A program made the position numbers and the translations under genes. Source: Panicum virgatum (taxonomy: Eukaryota > Streptophyta > Magnoliopsida > Poales > Poaceae). From it: 64,000 nucleotides of DNA. Under the pieces are notes generated by a model. That model did not search any database, had not been told where the DNA came from, and saw nothing but the letters and a program-made list of their open reading frames with translations. The first letter of the stretch is position 1; each line of letters opens with the position of its first letter. Shown one piece after another: positions 14,560 through 24,624 of the stretch. The stretch spans positions 46,155,607-46,219,606 of the forward strand of contig NC_053150.1 of NCBI RefSeq assembly GCF_016808335.1. The letters run 5' to 3'.

Positions 14560-16197
14560 TGAAAGCATCTAGGCCCCTAATTCGAGTTTTGGTAATTAAT
14601 GACAACGGTTTGTGGATTAACGATTTCATTTGAGAAGATGAGTATAGGTTGATTCACGGATGAAAGATATTTGGGTGTGAACGTATAGAGTTTTGGAGAT
14701 GATGAGCAAAGCTCGGGCTCAAGGCAAAGGTATAAAATAGGGCTTTTGCATTTTACCGGTCACAGGGCGTTTAGTGGATGAAAAGTGACCGAATTTATTG
14801 GATAGTTAGCCGTACTATCAAGAGGGGTTATGTACTCATGCTTGACGGGTCTTTAGTGCCATTTTGCTCAAAATGTCTAGTTGCATGCATGAGGGCTAAC
14901 GACGTTTTGAAAAGTTTTGAAATAGACTAAGTTCGAGAGCTTACTGAGTAACGGCGGACAGTCCGCGCCTGTGGGGCGGACAGTCCGCGCCCGTTCCAGA
15001 GAGCTTGCAGAGACTCTGGTGGGCTGGCGGACAGTCCGGCCCATAGCGGCGGACAGTCCGCGACCGTTCCAGAGAGCTTGCAGTGTCTCTGGTGGGCTCG
15101 CGGACGGTCCGGCCCAGGTGGGCGGACGGACCGCCACTATTTTTCAAATATGTACCAGAGAGAATGTTTCTCTGGTTTGGGGTCAAATGTTAAACTGCGG
15201 ACGGTCCGCTCCTGAGGCGCGGACGGTCCGCAGGCTAAACTCAAGTTTGTTCCAGAGACGATGTTAGTCTCTGGTGGGTTGGAACTCTTAACTGCGGACG
15301 GTCCGCCACTGGGGCGCGGACGGTCCGCCAGGGCTTAACGGCTAGTTCTGACATGCATTTATTGCACTCTGACTCACTGATTTATAACGGCGGACAGTCC
15401 GGTTTTTGAAATGCGGACGGTCCGCGACTTCGCAGAAAAGAGTGTAACGGCTAGTTTTTTGAGGGGTGTCTATATATACCCAATGCCCGGCCATTGGGAG
15501 GTTCTCTTGGCCATTTGGATAGCATTCTTGACACATTAGAGCTAAGGCATCCCTCTCTCACACACACTTGCTTAGATATTGCATTTTTGAGAGTGTGAGA
15601 GCTTCCTAGTGCATTGCATCAAGAGTTTGAGCTTTGTGGCATTAGGGAAACTCCAATCAAGCGTCATCAACTTGTTACTCTTGGGAGTTGCCGCTCCCTA
15701 GACGGCTTGGAGAAGTGGATTTCGTGGAGCACCTCCAAGGAGATTGTTGAGGAGCCCCGATTTCGGTTGTGAGAGGTTTTGTGCTCACCTCACCGGAGTG
15801 GTGAAGAGCAACTCTAGTGGAATCGAGGTGTGGAGCGGTTCCTTGTTTCAAGCCGGCTCAAGATCAAGAGGTTCTTGATAGAGGAGCGGTTGATTCTTGG
15901 AATCCACCTCAACGTGGATTAGGGGTGACCGGCAAGTCATCGACACCACGGGATAATTTCTTGTGTCAAGCTTGGTTACTTCTCTTGCTCTCTTTAATAC
16001 TTGCTTTTACTTTGAGCAATTTACTTTACTAGAGCTTGATTTGTGTCTTGTCACCCTAGGTTGCAAACCCATCTAGAAATAGTAATAGCATGACATAGGG
16101 CTTTCCTTTGTTACTAATTAAATTTCTCTAGTGTTATTGGTTTTAGATTTTAAACTGCCTATTCACCCCCCCTCTAGTCGGTGTTCTTGATCCTACA
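14560..16197 (+). repeat. Copia 5' LTR (1638 bp, with palindrome array)
   Basis: It carries a TATATATA box at 15470-15477. Immediately upstream, at 14955-15424, is an array of GC-rich palindromes that the other LTR lacks. The open frame at 15817-16032 is repeated in the other LTR and is not taken as a gene. Confidence 0.95.
14949..15450 (+). repeat. Array of paired CGGAC(A/G)GTCCG palindromes in U3
   Basis: Twelve copies start at 14955, 14977, 15028, 15050, 15101, 15123, 15198, 15220, 15295, 15317, 15391 and 15414. They form six pairs with spacing 22, 22, 22, 22, 22 and 23 bp. The copy at 15123 is imperfect. Between pairs are shorter direct repeats of a (G)TTCCAGAGA...CTCTGG spacer. The block is bounded by TAACGG at 14949-14954 and 15445-15450. 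Confidence 0.9.
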
Positions 16198-16199
16198 AG

Positions 16200-16212
16200 T
16201 GGTATCAGAGCT
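16200..16212 (+). other. Copia primer binding site (tRNA-iMet)
   Basis: TGGTATCAGAGCT begins 2 bp after the 5' LTR. It is the standard complement of the plant initiator-methionine tRNA 3' end used by copia elements. Confidence 0.9.
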
Positions 16213-16256
16213 AAGTACTCCATTAATTGCGGATTTAACCATCTTGGAGTAGAACA

Positions 16257-18152
16257 ATGACTAGTGATCATGGGATTCATGTTGGGAAGCCACCGTTCTT
16301 TGATGGGAATAATTATGATTATTGGAAGACTAAGATGTCGGCTCATCTCAAAGCCATGAGTAGAAAGCTATGGAGAGTAGTAAGTGATGGATATGTCATT
16401 TTGGACCCAAAGAGTTTGACACCCCTAGATGAGGAAAATGAGACACTAAATGATCAAGGGGTTAATGTGCTTTTTAGTGCTCTTGATGTGAATGAATTTA
16501 ATAGAGTCAAGAGCCTCACAAATGCAAATGACATATGGAAGAAGCTCATGGAAATTCATGAGGGGACATCAACTGTAAAGGAGGCCAAGTTGTATTTGCT
16601 CAAAGGGAATTTTAGTGAATTCACCATGAAGAAGGATGAGAGTATAGCCGAGATGTTCAACCGGCTAAATGACATTGTGAATGACCTCAAGGGACTTGGA
16701 TTTGAGGTACCGGATGGGGATTTCAACCACAAGTTTCTTAGATGTCTTCCGGAAAGATATGACACAATTGTGACCTTACTTGTAAGGTCAAATGTGAAGA
16801 CCGCAACTCCCACACAAATATTGGGAGAAATTCTCACCCATGACATGTTCAAGAAGTCTCAAGATGAAGCTCATGGTGGAGAAATTGATGTGAAAAAGAA
16901 AAGTGTGGCATTCAAAGCTCAAGATAGTAAAAATGAAGAAGAAAGTGGGTGCCAAGAAGAAGAATCAGATGAGGAGATGGCTCTCTTTTTCAAGAGATTC
17001 AATAGAATGATGAGCAAGAAGAACTTTGGCAAGAGAGGTCAATCATCAAGAAAAAATCCTTTTGTGGACAAGACTTGCTTCAATTGTGGTGAAGTAGGTC
17101 ATATCATTGTAAATTGTCCAAACAAGAAAAAGGACAAGAAAAATGATGAAAAGAAGAAGAAGAAGTTCATCAAGAAGAAAAAGAATGGCCAAGCATATTT
17201 TGTTGAATGGGATTCCGATGCAAGCTCCGATGATGATAATGATGATGATGATAAGCCATCTAAGGGAGTTGCCGGGATCGCCATCAAGGAGGCTCCATCA
17301 CTCTTCTCTACACCACATTGTCTTATGGCAAAGGGTGGTGCAAAGGTACAACAAGATGGTGAACTTGATAAACTTTCATATGATGATCTTGTTGAAATGC
17401 TTAATGATGCCGATGAATTCATGACAAAAGAAAAGGCTAAGTTGAGGGACTTGAAGTTGAAGTTTACTTCTCTTCAAGATTCCTATGAGGAGCTAAAGAC
17501 TTCTCATGAGAATCTCAAAGAAACTCATGAGAAGCTTGAGGAAGCTCACAATACCTTGCTTAGTCATGAAAGAAAAGCAACATTGAGCATTGGTGTTAGT
17601 TGTGATTTAATTGATGATAAATCTTGTGGCTCTAGCTCTACTAGTTCTTTGTGCACCAAACTAGACAACTCATATTGCAATAAATCTCTCATTATGGAAA
17701 ATGATTTGTTAAAGAAAGAGGTTACTTGCTTGACTAATGATTTGAGAAAATGCTATGATAGTAGAGAAAAATTTAATCATTGTTGGGCAAGCCAAAAGTT
17801 CACCTTGAACAAGCAAGGGTTTGGATATATTCCTAAGAAAGGAAAGAAGGCTTTTGTGCAAACCAAAACTACCTTTGTGAAGTGTAGTGGCAAGCCATAT
17901 TGTGAAAAATGCAAGAAGGTTGGCCATGTTGAGAAGAATTGCACCAACAAGAAAGTCATATCCTTTGATTCAAGTTGCATGCTTATGAAAAATTCAAATG
18001 GCAATATTAGTGCAAAATTTGTTGGGATACCTATAAATGGTGCTAAAAAGAATGCCATTTGGGTGCCAAAAGTCTTGGTCACTAATGTGGTCACTAACGC
18101 TCAAGGACCCAAGAAAGTTTGGGTACCTAAAAGAGTTACTTCCTCTTTGTAG
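16257..18152 (+). CDS. Copia Gag (nucleocapsid/capsid protein)
   Basis: 631 residues from ATG 16257 with an undamaged frame. The N-terminal half is the copia capsid region (near residue 10 KPPFFDGNNYDYWKTKM, the usual start of the UBN2/DUF4219 type). A CCHC zinc knuckle, CFNCGEVGHIIVNC, sits near residue 274 and a second, CEKCKKVGHVEKNC, near residue 549. Between them is a lysine-rich stretch, an acidic stretch and a predicted coiled coil. The long Gag with extra C-terminal region is typical of Sireviruses. It ends in a single TAG, and pol continues in the same frame directly after it. Confidence 0.9.
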   Translation: MTSDHGIHVGKPPFFDGNNYDYWKTKMSAHLKAMSRKLWRVVSDGYVILDPKSLTPLDEENETLNDQGVNVLFSALDVNEFNRVKSLTNANDIWKKLMEIHEGTSTVKEAKLYLLKGNFSEFTMKKDESIAEMFNRLNDIVNDLKGLGFEVPDGDFNHKFLRCLPERYDTIVTLLVRSNVKTATPTQILGEILTHDMFKKSQDEAHGGEIDVKKKSVAFKAQDSKNEEESGCQEEESDEEMALFFKRFNRMMSKKNFGKRGQSSRKNPFVDKTCFNCGEVGHIIVNCPNKKKDKKNDEKKKKKFIKKKKNGQAYFVEWDSDASSDDDNDDDDKPSKGVAGIAIKEAPSLFSTPHCLMAKGGAKVQQDGELDKLSYDDLVEMLNDADEFMTKEKAKLRDLKLKFTSLQDSYEELKTSHENLKETHEKLEEAHNTLLSHERKATLSIGVSCDLIDDKSCGSSSTSSLCTKLDNSYCNKSLIMENDLLKKEVTCLTNDLRKCYDSREKFNHCWASQKFTLNKQGFGYIPKKGKKAFVQTKTTFVKCSGKPYCEKCKKVGHVEKNCTNKKVISFDSSCMLMKNSNGNISAKFVGIPINGAKKNAIWVPKVLVTNVVTNAQGPKKVWVPKRVTSSL

Positions 18153-21100
18153 GTGAATTACAAGTCCGGAGGAAGACATTGGGTGCTTGATAGTGGATGC
18201 ACTCAACATATGACCGGAGATCAAATGATGTTTTCCTCTCTAGATGAGAATGTGGGTGGCTATAGTGACATCATCTTTGGTTACAATAGCCGGGGCAAAG
18301 TCAAAGGAGTTGGTACAATTCCTATCTCAAGCAATCATTCTCTTTCAAATGTATTGTTGGTTGATTCTCTCAAGTTTAATCTCTTAGCGGTCACTCAACT
18401 TTGTGATTTTGGATATAAGTGTAGTTTCACTAAAGATGATGTTGTAGTGACTAGCTTGGATGGAAAAGATCACATATTTACGGGATTTAGACATGAGGAT
18501 GTATATCTTGTGGATTTTGCTACTAAAGAGGCAAATTTGTCCACTTGCTTGTTCACTCAATCATCCTTGGGTTGGTTATGGCATAGAAGGCTTGGTCATG
18601 TTGGCATGAAGCAACTCAACCGACTTTTGAAGCATGATTTAGTAGTTGGCTTGAAGAATGTGAAGTTTGATAAAGATAAACTTTGTAGTGCATGTCAAGC
18701 CGGAAAGCAAGTTGCAAATACTCATCCCACTAAGAGTGTCATGTCAACCGAGAGACTATTGAATTATTGCATATGGATTTATTTGGTCCTACAACATATA
18801 GAAGTATTGGTGGAAATTGCTATTGTCTTGTGGTAGTAGATGATTACTCAAGATATACATGGGTTTTCTTTCTTCATGACAAGGCCGATACATATGACAC
18901 TTTCAAGAAATTCTTTACAAGGGCCGAAAATGAATTTGAGCTCAAGGTGAAGAAAGTGAGGAGTGATAATGGAAGTGAGTTTAGAAACACAAGAGTTGAG
19001 GAATGGTGTGATGTGAAAGGAATCAAGCATGAATTCTCAACCAAGTACACTCCGGAACAAAATGGTCTTGTTGAGAGGAAAAATAGAACCTTGATTGATT
19101 TGGCAAGATCAATGCTCTCCGAGTATAATGTTTCGGATAGCTTTTGGGCCGAAGCAATCAACACGGCTTGTCATGCCTCTAATAGATTGTATTGCCATAG
19201 ATTTCATAACAAGACCCCATATGAGTTGCTCATTGGAAGGAAGCCAAATATATCATATTTTAGAGTGTTTGGTTGTAAATGCTATATTCTCAAGAAGAGA
19301 ACTCGGTTATCAAAGTTTCAAAGCAAATGTGATGAGGGTTTTTCTTCTTAGATATTCATCTAATAGCAAGGCTTATCGGGTCTACAACAAAACACATGGC
19401 ATTGTTGAAGAAGCATATGATGTTGAGTTTGATGAAACCAATGGGTCACACAATGAACAAGAAAATCTTGATGATGTGAGAAGTGATGGTTTGAGAAATG
19501 CAATGAAAAATATGTCAATTGGTGATGTTAGACCAAGAGAAGAAGATGAAGATGAAGATGGTTCTTCTATCTCTATTAGAGTTAATCCTTCAACTTCAAT
19601 CTCAAATGATCAAGCACAACAAATTGTACAAGATTCAAGTAATGATGATTCTCAAGTACAAGATCAAGTTGGTTCATCTAGTGCACCTTCTTCATCAACT
19701 CAAGAACCCATTGTTCCTCAAAGAATTCATCATGTTCTTGCAAAGGATCATCCGGTGGATCAAATCATGGGTGATATTAGTAAGGGTGTCCAAACTCGAT
19801 TTCGCATTGCTTCATTTTGTGAACATTATTCTTTTGTATCTTTTCTTGAACCTAACCGTGTAGATGAAGCATTGAGAGATCCGGATTGGGTGAATGCTAT
19901 GCATGAAGAATTAAATAATTTCACCCGGAATCAAGTTTGGGATTTAGTTGAAAGGCCCAAGAATTATAATGTTATTGGCACTAAATGGGTCTTTAGAAAC
20001 AAGCAAAATGAAGATGGAATGGTTGTGAGAAACAAGGCAAGATTGGTCGCTCAAGACTTCACTCAAGTCGAAGGTTTGGATTTCGGTGAAACTTTTGCTC
20101 CCGTTGCTAGATTAGAAGCTATTAGAATTTTATTAGCTTATGCTTGCTCTCACAACATAAAACTTTTTCAAATGGATGTGAAAAGTGCTTTTTTAAATGG
20201 CAAGGTTAGTGAACTTGTTTTTGTTGAGCAACCTCCCGGTTTTGAAGATCCCAAGAAGCCAAATCATGTATACAAGCTCTTTAAAGCTCTTTATGGTCTT
20301 AAGCAAGCTCCACGAGCTTGGTATGAAAGATTGAGGGATTTTCTTATTTCTAAGGGCTTCAAAATTGGTAAGGTTGATACTACTTTGTTCACTAAAGATA
20401 TTGGTAAAGATTTGTTTGTTTGTCAAATTTATGTTGATGATATTATCTTTGGTTCAACTAACCCAAGTTTTTGTGAGGAATTTGGTGAAATGATGTCTAG
20501 GGAATTTGAGATGTCCATGATTGGTGAATTGAGTTTCTTTCTTGGACTTCAAATCAAGCAACTCAAGGAAGGCACCTTTGTGTGTCAATCAAAATATGTG
20601 AAGGATATCTTGAAGAAATTTGGTATGGAAGATGCAAAACCAATCAAGACTCCTATGGCCACAAATGGGCATCTCGACCTAGATGAGGGAGGTAACCCGG
20701 TTGACCAAAAGCTTTACCGTTCTATGATTGGTAATTTGCTTTATTTGACCGCATCTAGGCCCGACATCATGTTTAGTGTTTGCATGTGTGCACGATTTCA
20801 AGCCGCACCTAGAGAATGTCATTTGACCGCCGTCAAAAGGATCTTGAGATACTTGAAATATTCTCCTAATATTGGTTTGTGGTATCCCAAGAGTGCTCAT
20901 TTTGATTTGGTTGGATTCTCGGATTCGGATTATGCGGGGTGCAAGGTTGATAGGAAAAGCACCTCCGGTGGTTGTCAATTTCTTGGAAGATCTCTTGTAT
21001 CATGGTCTTCAAAGAAGCAAAATTCCGTGGCTCTTTCAACCGCCGAAGCGGAATATATCTCGGCCGGAAGTTGTTGTGCACAATTGTTATGGATGAAGCA

Positions 21101-21383
21101 AACTCTTCTAGATTATGGTGTGAAATTTGATGAAATTCTCTTGTTGTGTGATAATGAAAGTGCCGTGAAGATTGCCTCTAATCCGGTTCAACATTCAAGA
21201 ACCAAGCATATCGATATCCGCCATCATTTTCTTAGAGATCATGTGAACAAGGGTGATATCAAGATTGATGGTATTGGCACGGATGATCAATTAGCCGATA
21301 TATTTACCAAGCCCTTGGATGAATCTCGGTTTTGCAAGTTGAGAAATGAGTTAAATATCATTGACTTCTCAAATGTGGCTTGA
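18153..21383 (+). pseudogene. Copia Pol: protease, integrase, RT, RNase H; two frameshifts
   Basis: In the Gag frame after the TAG comes an aspartic protease (LDSGCTQHMTG), then the pre-integrase zinc finger (HRRLGHVGMKQL...CSAC). A one-base deletion near 18763 shifts the frame into integrase. There the catalytic residues are present: D in VVVDDYSRY, D in RSDNGSEF, E in NGLVERKNRTL. A one-base insertion in the T run near 19342 shifts again into RT, with QMDVKSAFLNG and the active site YVDDIIFG near 20430. RNase H follows and ends ADIFTKPLDESRF at 21383. Apart from the two indels there are no stops, so this is a recently disabled copy, or the indels are sequence errors. Confidence 0.9.
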
Positions 21384-22487
21384 AAACCAGCACATGTGGT
21401 ATATGGTTCTTTCAAGCTCTCCTTGTTTCATTTTTCTGATTTTTTGAGGTATTTTTGAGCCATTTATGAGTTTTCATGATTCTACTCGATTTATTTTTGA
21501 ATTCTTGTTGAAACTTGCTCATATGAGTCTTTTGAAGGTTTTTATGCAATATTTGAGTTTTTTGGATTTTTATATGAGCAATGATCCCAAATCGGAGTTG
21601 AAATTGAGAAAACTGGCACAATTCTGGACAGTCTGAAATTTGGTACTGCGGACAGTCCGCGTGTAAGTGGCGGACAGTCCGCCAAAGGACCGCGGACGGT
21701 CCGCCTGTGCTGGGCAGTTTTTACCAGAGGCAGTATCAGTTGGGTTGCAGTGTAAAAATTTCAAAGGCGGACGGTCCGTCGGGATATCGCGGACAGTCCG
21801 CGACTGGACAGAAAGGCGGGGTCGGCCAGACTTGACTTATATTGGATGTCCCTCTCACTCCCCTCCACCAAACCGCACACAAACATCAAAAAGGTCTCTC
21901 TCTTTCTCTCTCAAGCACGTGGGGGAGACAACAAGGTCAAGCCTTTTTGGAGTGGTTCCCGGACGGTCCGAGCACATCCCCGGACTCTTCTCAAGATTGT
22001 GCATCATGTCCTCTCGGTATTTCGATGAATCCCTAACTCTTGTTTTTGGTTTTCTTTATTGGAAAGAGTTAGGGTTAGATGCTCCGATCTATTTTTTGGC
22101 CATGGATTCTTGAAAATTCTTGGGGGATCTTATTCCTAGTGATGAGGAGATGCTATAGTTTAATTTTGGTTGGTGGATTTGAATCGAAACTCAAAATGTG
22201 GATGAATCAAAGATGAGGGCGATTTTGTGTTCCTGCGCAGAACAGATGGGTCGCGGACAGTCCGCCTGCTGGACGCGGACGGTCCGCCGTGGCAGTTCAT
22301 GAACCGCGGACGGTCCGCGTTCAGAAGTGCGGACGGTCCGCTAGTATCAGATTTTTCAGATCAGTGCTGAATTGAGTTATATCATTAAGGATTCATTCTA
22401 TTGCTTTAGTAATTGTTCTCATGGTTAAATCTTGATCTCAGGCCACCCCGGAAGATCATCAAGGTAGCTTCTAAAATCAAGAAGGCT
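21384..22487 (+). other. Copia non-coding region between pol and the third ORF
   Basis: Holds ten more CGGAC(A/G)GTCCG palindromes starting at 21649, 21671, 21693, 21768, 21790, 21960, 22254, 22276, 22307 and 22330. They fall in a triplet and three pairs with 22-23 bp spacing, plus one single. A splice-acceptor-like TTGATCTCAG precedes the third ORF at about 22441. No protein is assigned here. Confidence 0.7.
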
Positions 22488-24038
22488 ATGTCTTCCAAAA
22501 GACAAAGAGACAGTGATGACTCGGATGATGTGGACTATGCTCCAAATATCAGTGAGATGGCTGCAGCTTCTTCAGTAGGAGATGCAGGTGATGAGTCTTC
22601 AGAGGAAGAGACTGAAGGGGTTGATGATGATATTACAGATTTAATGGGGCTAGATCTACCTAGCCGTCAGTGGACTGCAGAGAGCTATGCCAATGCAAGA
22701 GCAGTGGATCAATTCAGCTTACCTCGTGACACCAACATTCTTTTTTTCAAAACCGAGGTACAAAAAGATGTTTACTTTGGTCATCTAGTTAAGAAAAATG
22801 TATTCAAACATCAGACCATTGACATAGGCTACATGAGACAACAACAAGTCATGACTGATCTAGTAGATAGATTTCAGCAAATGGGGTTAGCTAATTTTCT
22901 GCAGCATAGGTGTGATTGGAATGAAACTGTGATACGCCAGTTCTATGCCACTCTAGAGATCAATATGGTTGAGGAAACATTTAGGTGGACAACTGGCAAA
23001 AGAACCTATGGTGCTACATTTGCACAGTTTGCTGAGGCAAATGAATTGGATTATAATCTCATCACTAGTGAGCAAAGTATGAATATTGTGTTAGAAAACC
23101 CTCTAGATGAGAATGACTATCCCATGTTCTATGAGCCTGCACATCTTGGAATTGCTAGAACTTTTGGGGGCACTCAGGGTCTGAGGCATCATCCTGCAGT
23201 GATCAATAAGATTGCTAGAGTCACATTCATGCCTAAGAGTGGCAACAAGGACAAGATTAGAGGACACTATTGGAATGTGATATCTCATGTCATGAATGGA
23301 AATAGAATCAATGTCATTGCTCTTATCATGGATCAGCTTGCAGATTTGAGGCTAAACATGGAAATGAACTTATATTTTGCTCCATATATTATGTCCATCA
23401 TCAAGGTTAAGACTAGTTTCAGAGGGTTATGCGAAAGCAAACACACACCTTTCAGGCCATTTAAGAATGACAATGCTTTTCTCTTGAGGCCTCTGACTCC
23501 TTTCCCTGGAGATGATATGGATGATGAAGCACAGGGGCAAGATGATAGTGATGATGATGCTCATATGGGAGCAGCTGCACCTCAGCATGCCATGCCACCA
23601 CCGCATCATCCAGCACAGCAGCAGTGGGCTCCTCCAGCTGGCTATTTTGACCCATACTTTGCATCAATGCAGGAGAGCATGTCCTCTCAGATTGCGGGGT
23701 TGGCTAGTCAGATGCAGAATCAGATGAACCTCAACTTTCAGAACATGCAGCAGCAAATGTTCCAGCCTATGATGGCTCAGATGCAGGGGTTTCATGAGAG
23801 TTTACACTCGGATATAGCAGCTCTTGACTCACGTTTTGAGGATTTGCCCTCTTCTGAGCAGTTTGAGCAGCTTGAGCAGAGACAGGAGCAGCTAGAGCAG
23901 CGCTTTGATGTCTTCAGCACAGCTTTCACAGGGTTTACTGACCACTTCTACTCAGTGTTTCCAGCTCCAGTGCCGCCTCTAGAGTTCTATCCGCACCAGC
24001 CGTTCTACCCACCGCCACCTCCTCCACCAGCCGTTTGA
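22488..24038 (+). CDS. Copia third ORF (Sirevirus extra protein, plant transposon protein type)
   Basis: 516 residues from ATG 22488; the open frame extends upstream to 22413 without ATG. The N-terminus is acidic and serine-rich with basic patches (SSKRQRDSDDSDD). The central region (residues about 60-330) resembles the 'putative plant transposon protein' domain seen in Sirevirus extra ORFs (for example FYATLEINMVEETFRWTTGK). The C-terminal third is methionine/glutamine-rich and coiled-coil-like (repeats of QMQ and EQLEQR), then a proline tail. I see no signal peptide or membrane helix, so an envelope role is not supported. The frame is intact although pol is broken. Confidence 0.75.
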   Translation: MSSKRQRDSDDSDDVDYAPNISEMAAASSVGDAGDESSEEETEGVDDDITDLMGLDLPSRQWTAESYANARAVDQFSLPRDTNILFFKTEVQKDVYFGHLVKKNVFKHQTIDIGYMRQQQVMTDLVDRFQQMGLANFLQHRCDWNETVIRQFYATLEINMVEETFRWTTGKRTYGATFAQFAEANELDYNLITSEQSMNIVLENPLDENDYPMFYEPAHLGIARTFGGTQGLRHHPAVINKIARVTFMPKSGNKDKIRGHYWNVISHVMNGNRINVIALIMDQLADLRLNMEMNLYFAPYIMSIIKVKTSFRGLCESKHTPFRPFKNDNAFLLRPLTPFPGDDMDDEAQGQDDSDDDAHMGAAAPQHAMPPPHHPAQQQWAPPAGYFDPYFASMQESMSSQIAGLASQMQNQMNLNFQNMQQQMFQPMMAQMQGFHESLHSDIAALDSRFEDLPSSEQFEQLEQRQEQLEQRFDVFSTAFTGFTDHFYSVFPAPVPPLEFYPHQPFYPPPPPPPAV

Positions 24039-24055
24039 CTTTCTTGGCAATTGAT

Positions 24056-24068
24056 GCCAAAGGGGGAG
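24056..24068 (+). other. Secondary purine tract (CCAAAGGGGGAG)
   Basis: A purine run almost identical to the one before the 3' LTR, placed 20 bp after the third ORF. Repeated PPT-like tracts are a Sirevirus feature. Confidence 0.5.
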
Positions 24069-24610
24069 AATGAGCTTTGGAGTGCTTGGATCTAGGGGGA
24101 GCTCATGGACTTCTTATGGAGATCATTCGTTTTCGGCTTCCGCTTGCCTCTCATGTTTTATTTGTGTCTTTCATGAACTCTATTTGAGACTTGTGTTTGG
24201 ATTTGAACCTTGGTTTGTAATGTGTGATGAACTATGTTAGTTTGTGCTACTCTTATCTATTTATGTTCATCTTGTGGTTGTGAGGTTGTGCTAACCATGC
24301 TAAACTTTCATATCATATATCTATTGTATCTTGTATGCCTCGATTTCCACTTGTAGGGAAAACTCTGTCAAAATTCTCAAATATATATATATATGTGCTC
24401 TTGGTATTCATGAAAATTTATATGCACATATCAAGGGGGAGTTCTCTCTACTCATCGAACTTGGTGAATTTATTCATACCATATTCTGAAATCTTCAAGA
24501 AAATGAGTAAGTTCTTTCAAAGTTCAATTCGAAGTCCACCTTATGCCTAGTGTATAAAGTTGACTTGAAAACTTTTATCACTCCAAAATTTAGTGTTGTC
24601 ATCAATTACC

Positions 24611-24622
24611 AAAAAGGGGGAG
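24611..24622 (+). other. Copia polypurine tract
   Basis: AAAAAGGGGGAG ends 2 bp before the 3' LTR and is the priming site for plus-strand synthesis. Confidence 0.85.
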
Positions 24623-24624
24623 AT

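Noticed and set aside
14955..15424. Regular palindromic repeats considered as a CRISPR-like array
   Set aside because: Spacers are themselves repeated, the block lies in an LTR of a plant retrotransposon, and there are no cas genes.
15817..16032. 71-codon frame repeated identically at 25386-25601
   Set aside because: It lies inside both LTRs of the copia element, downstream of its TATA box, and is not a separate gene.
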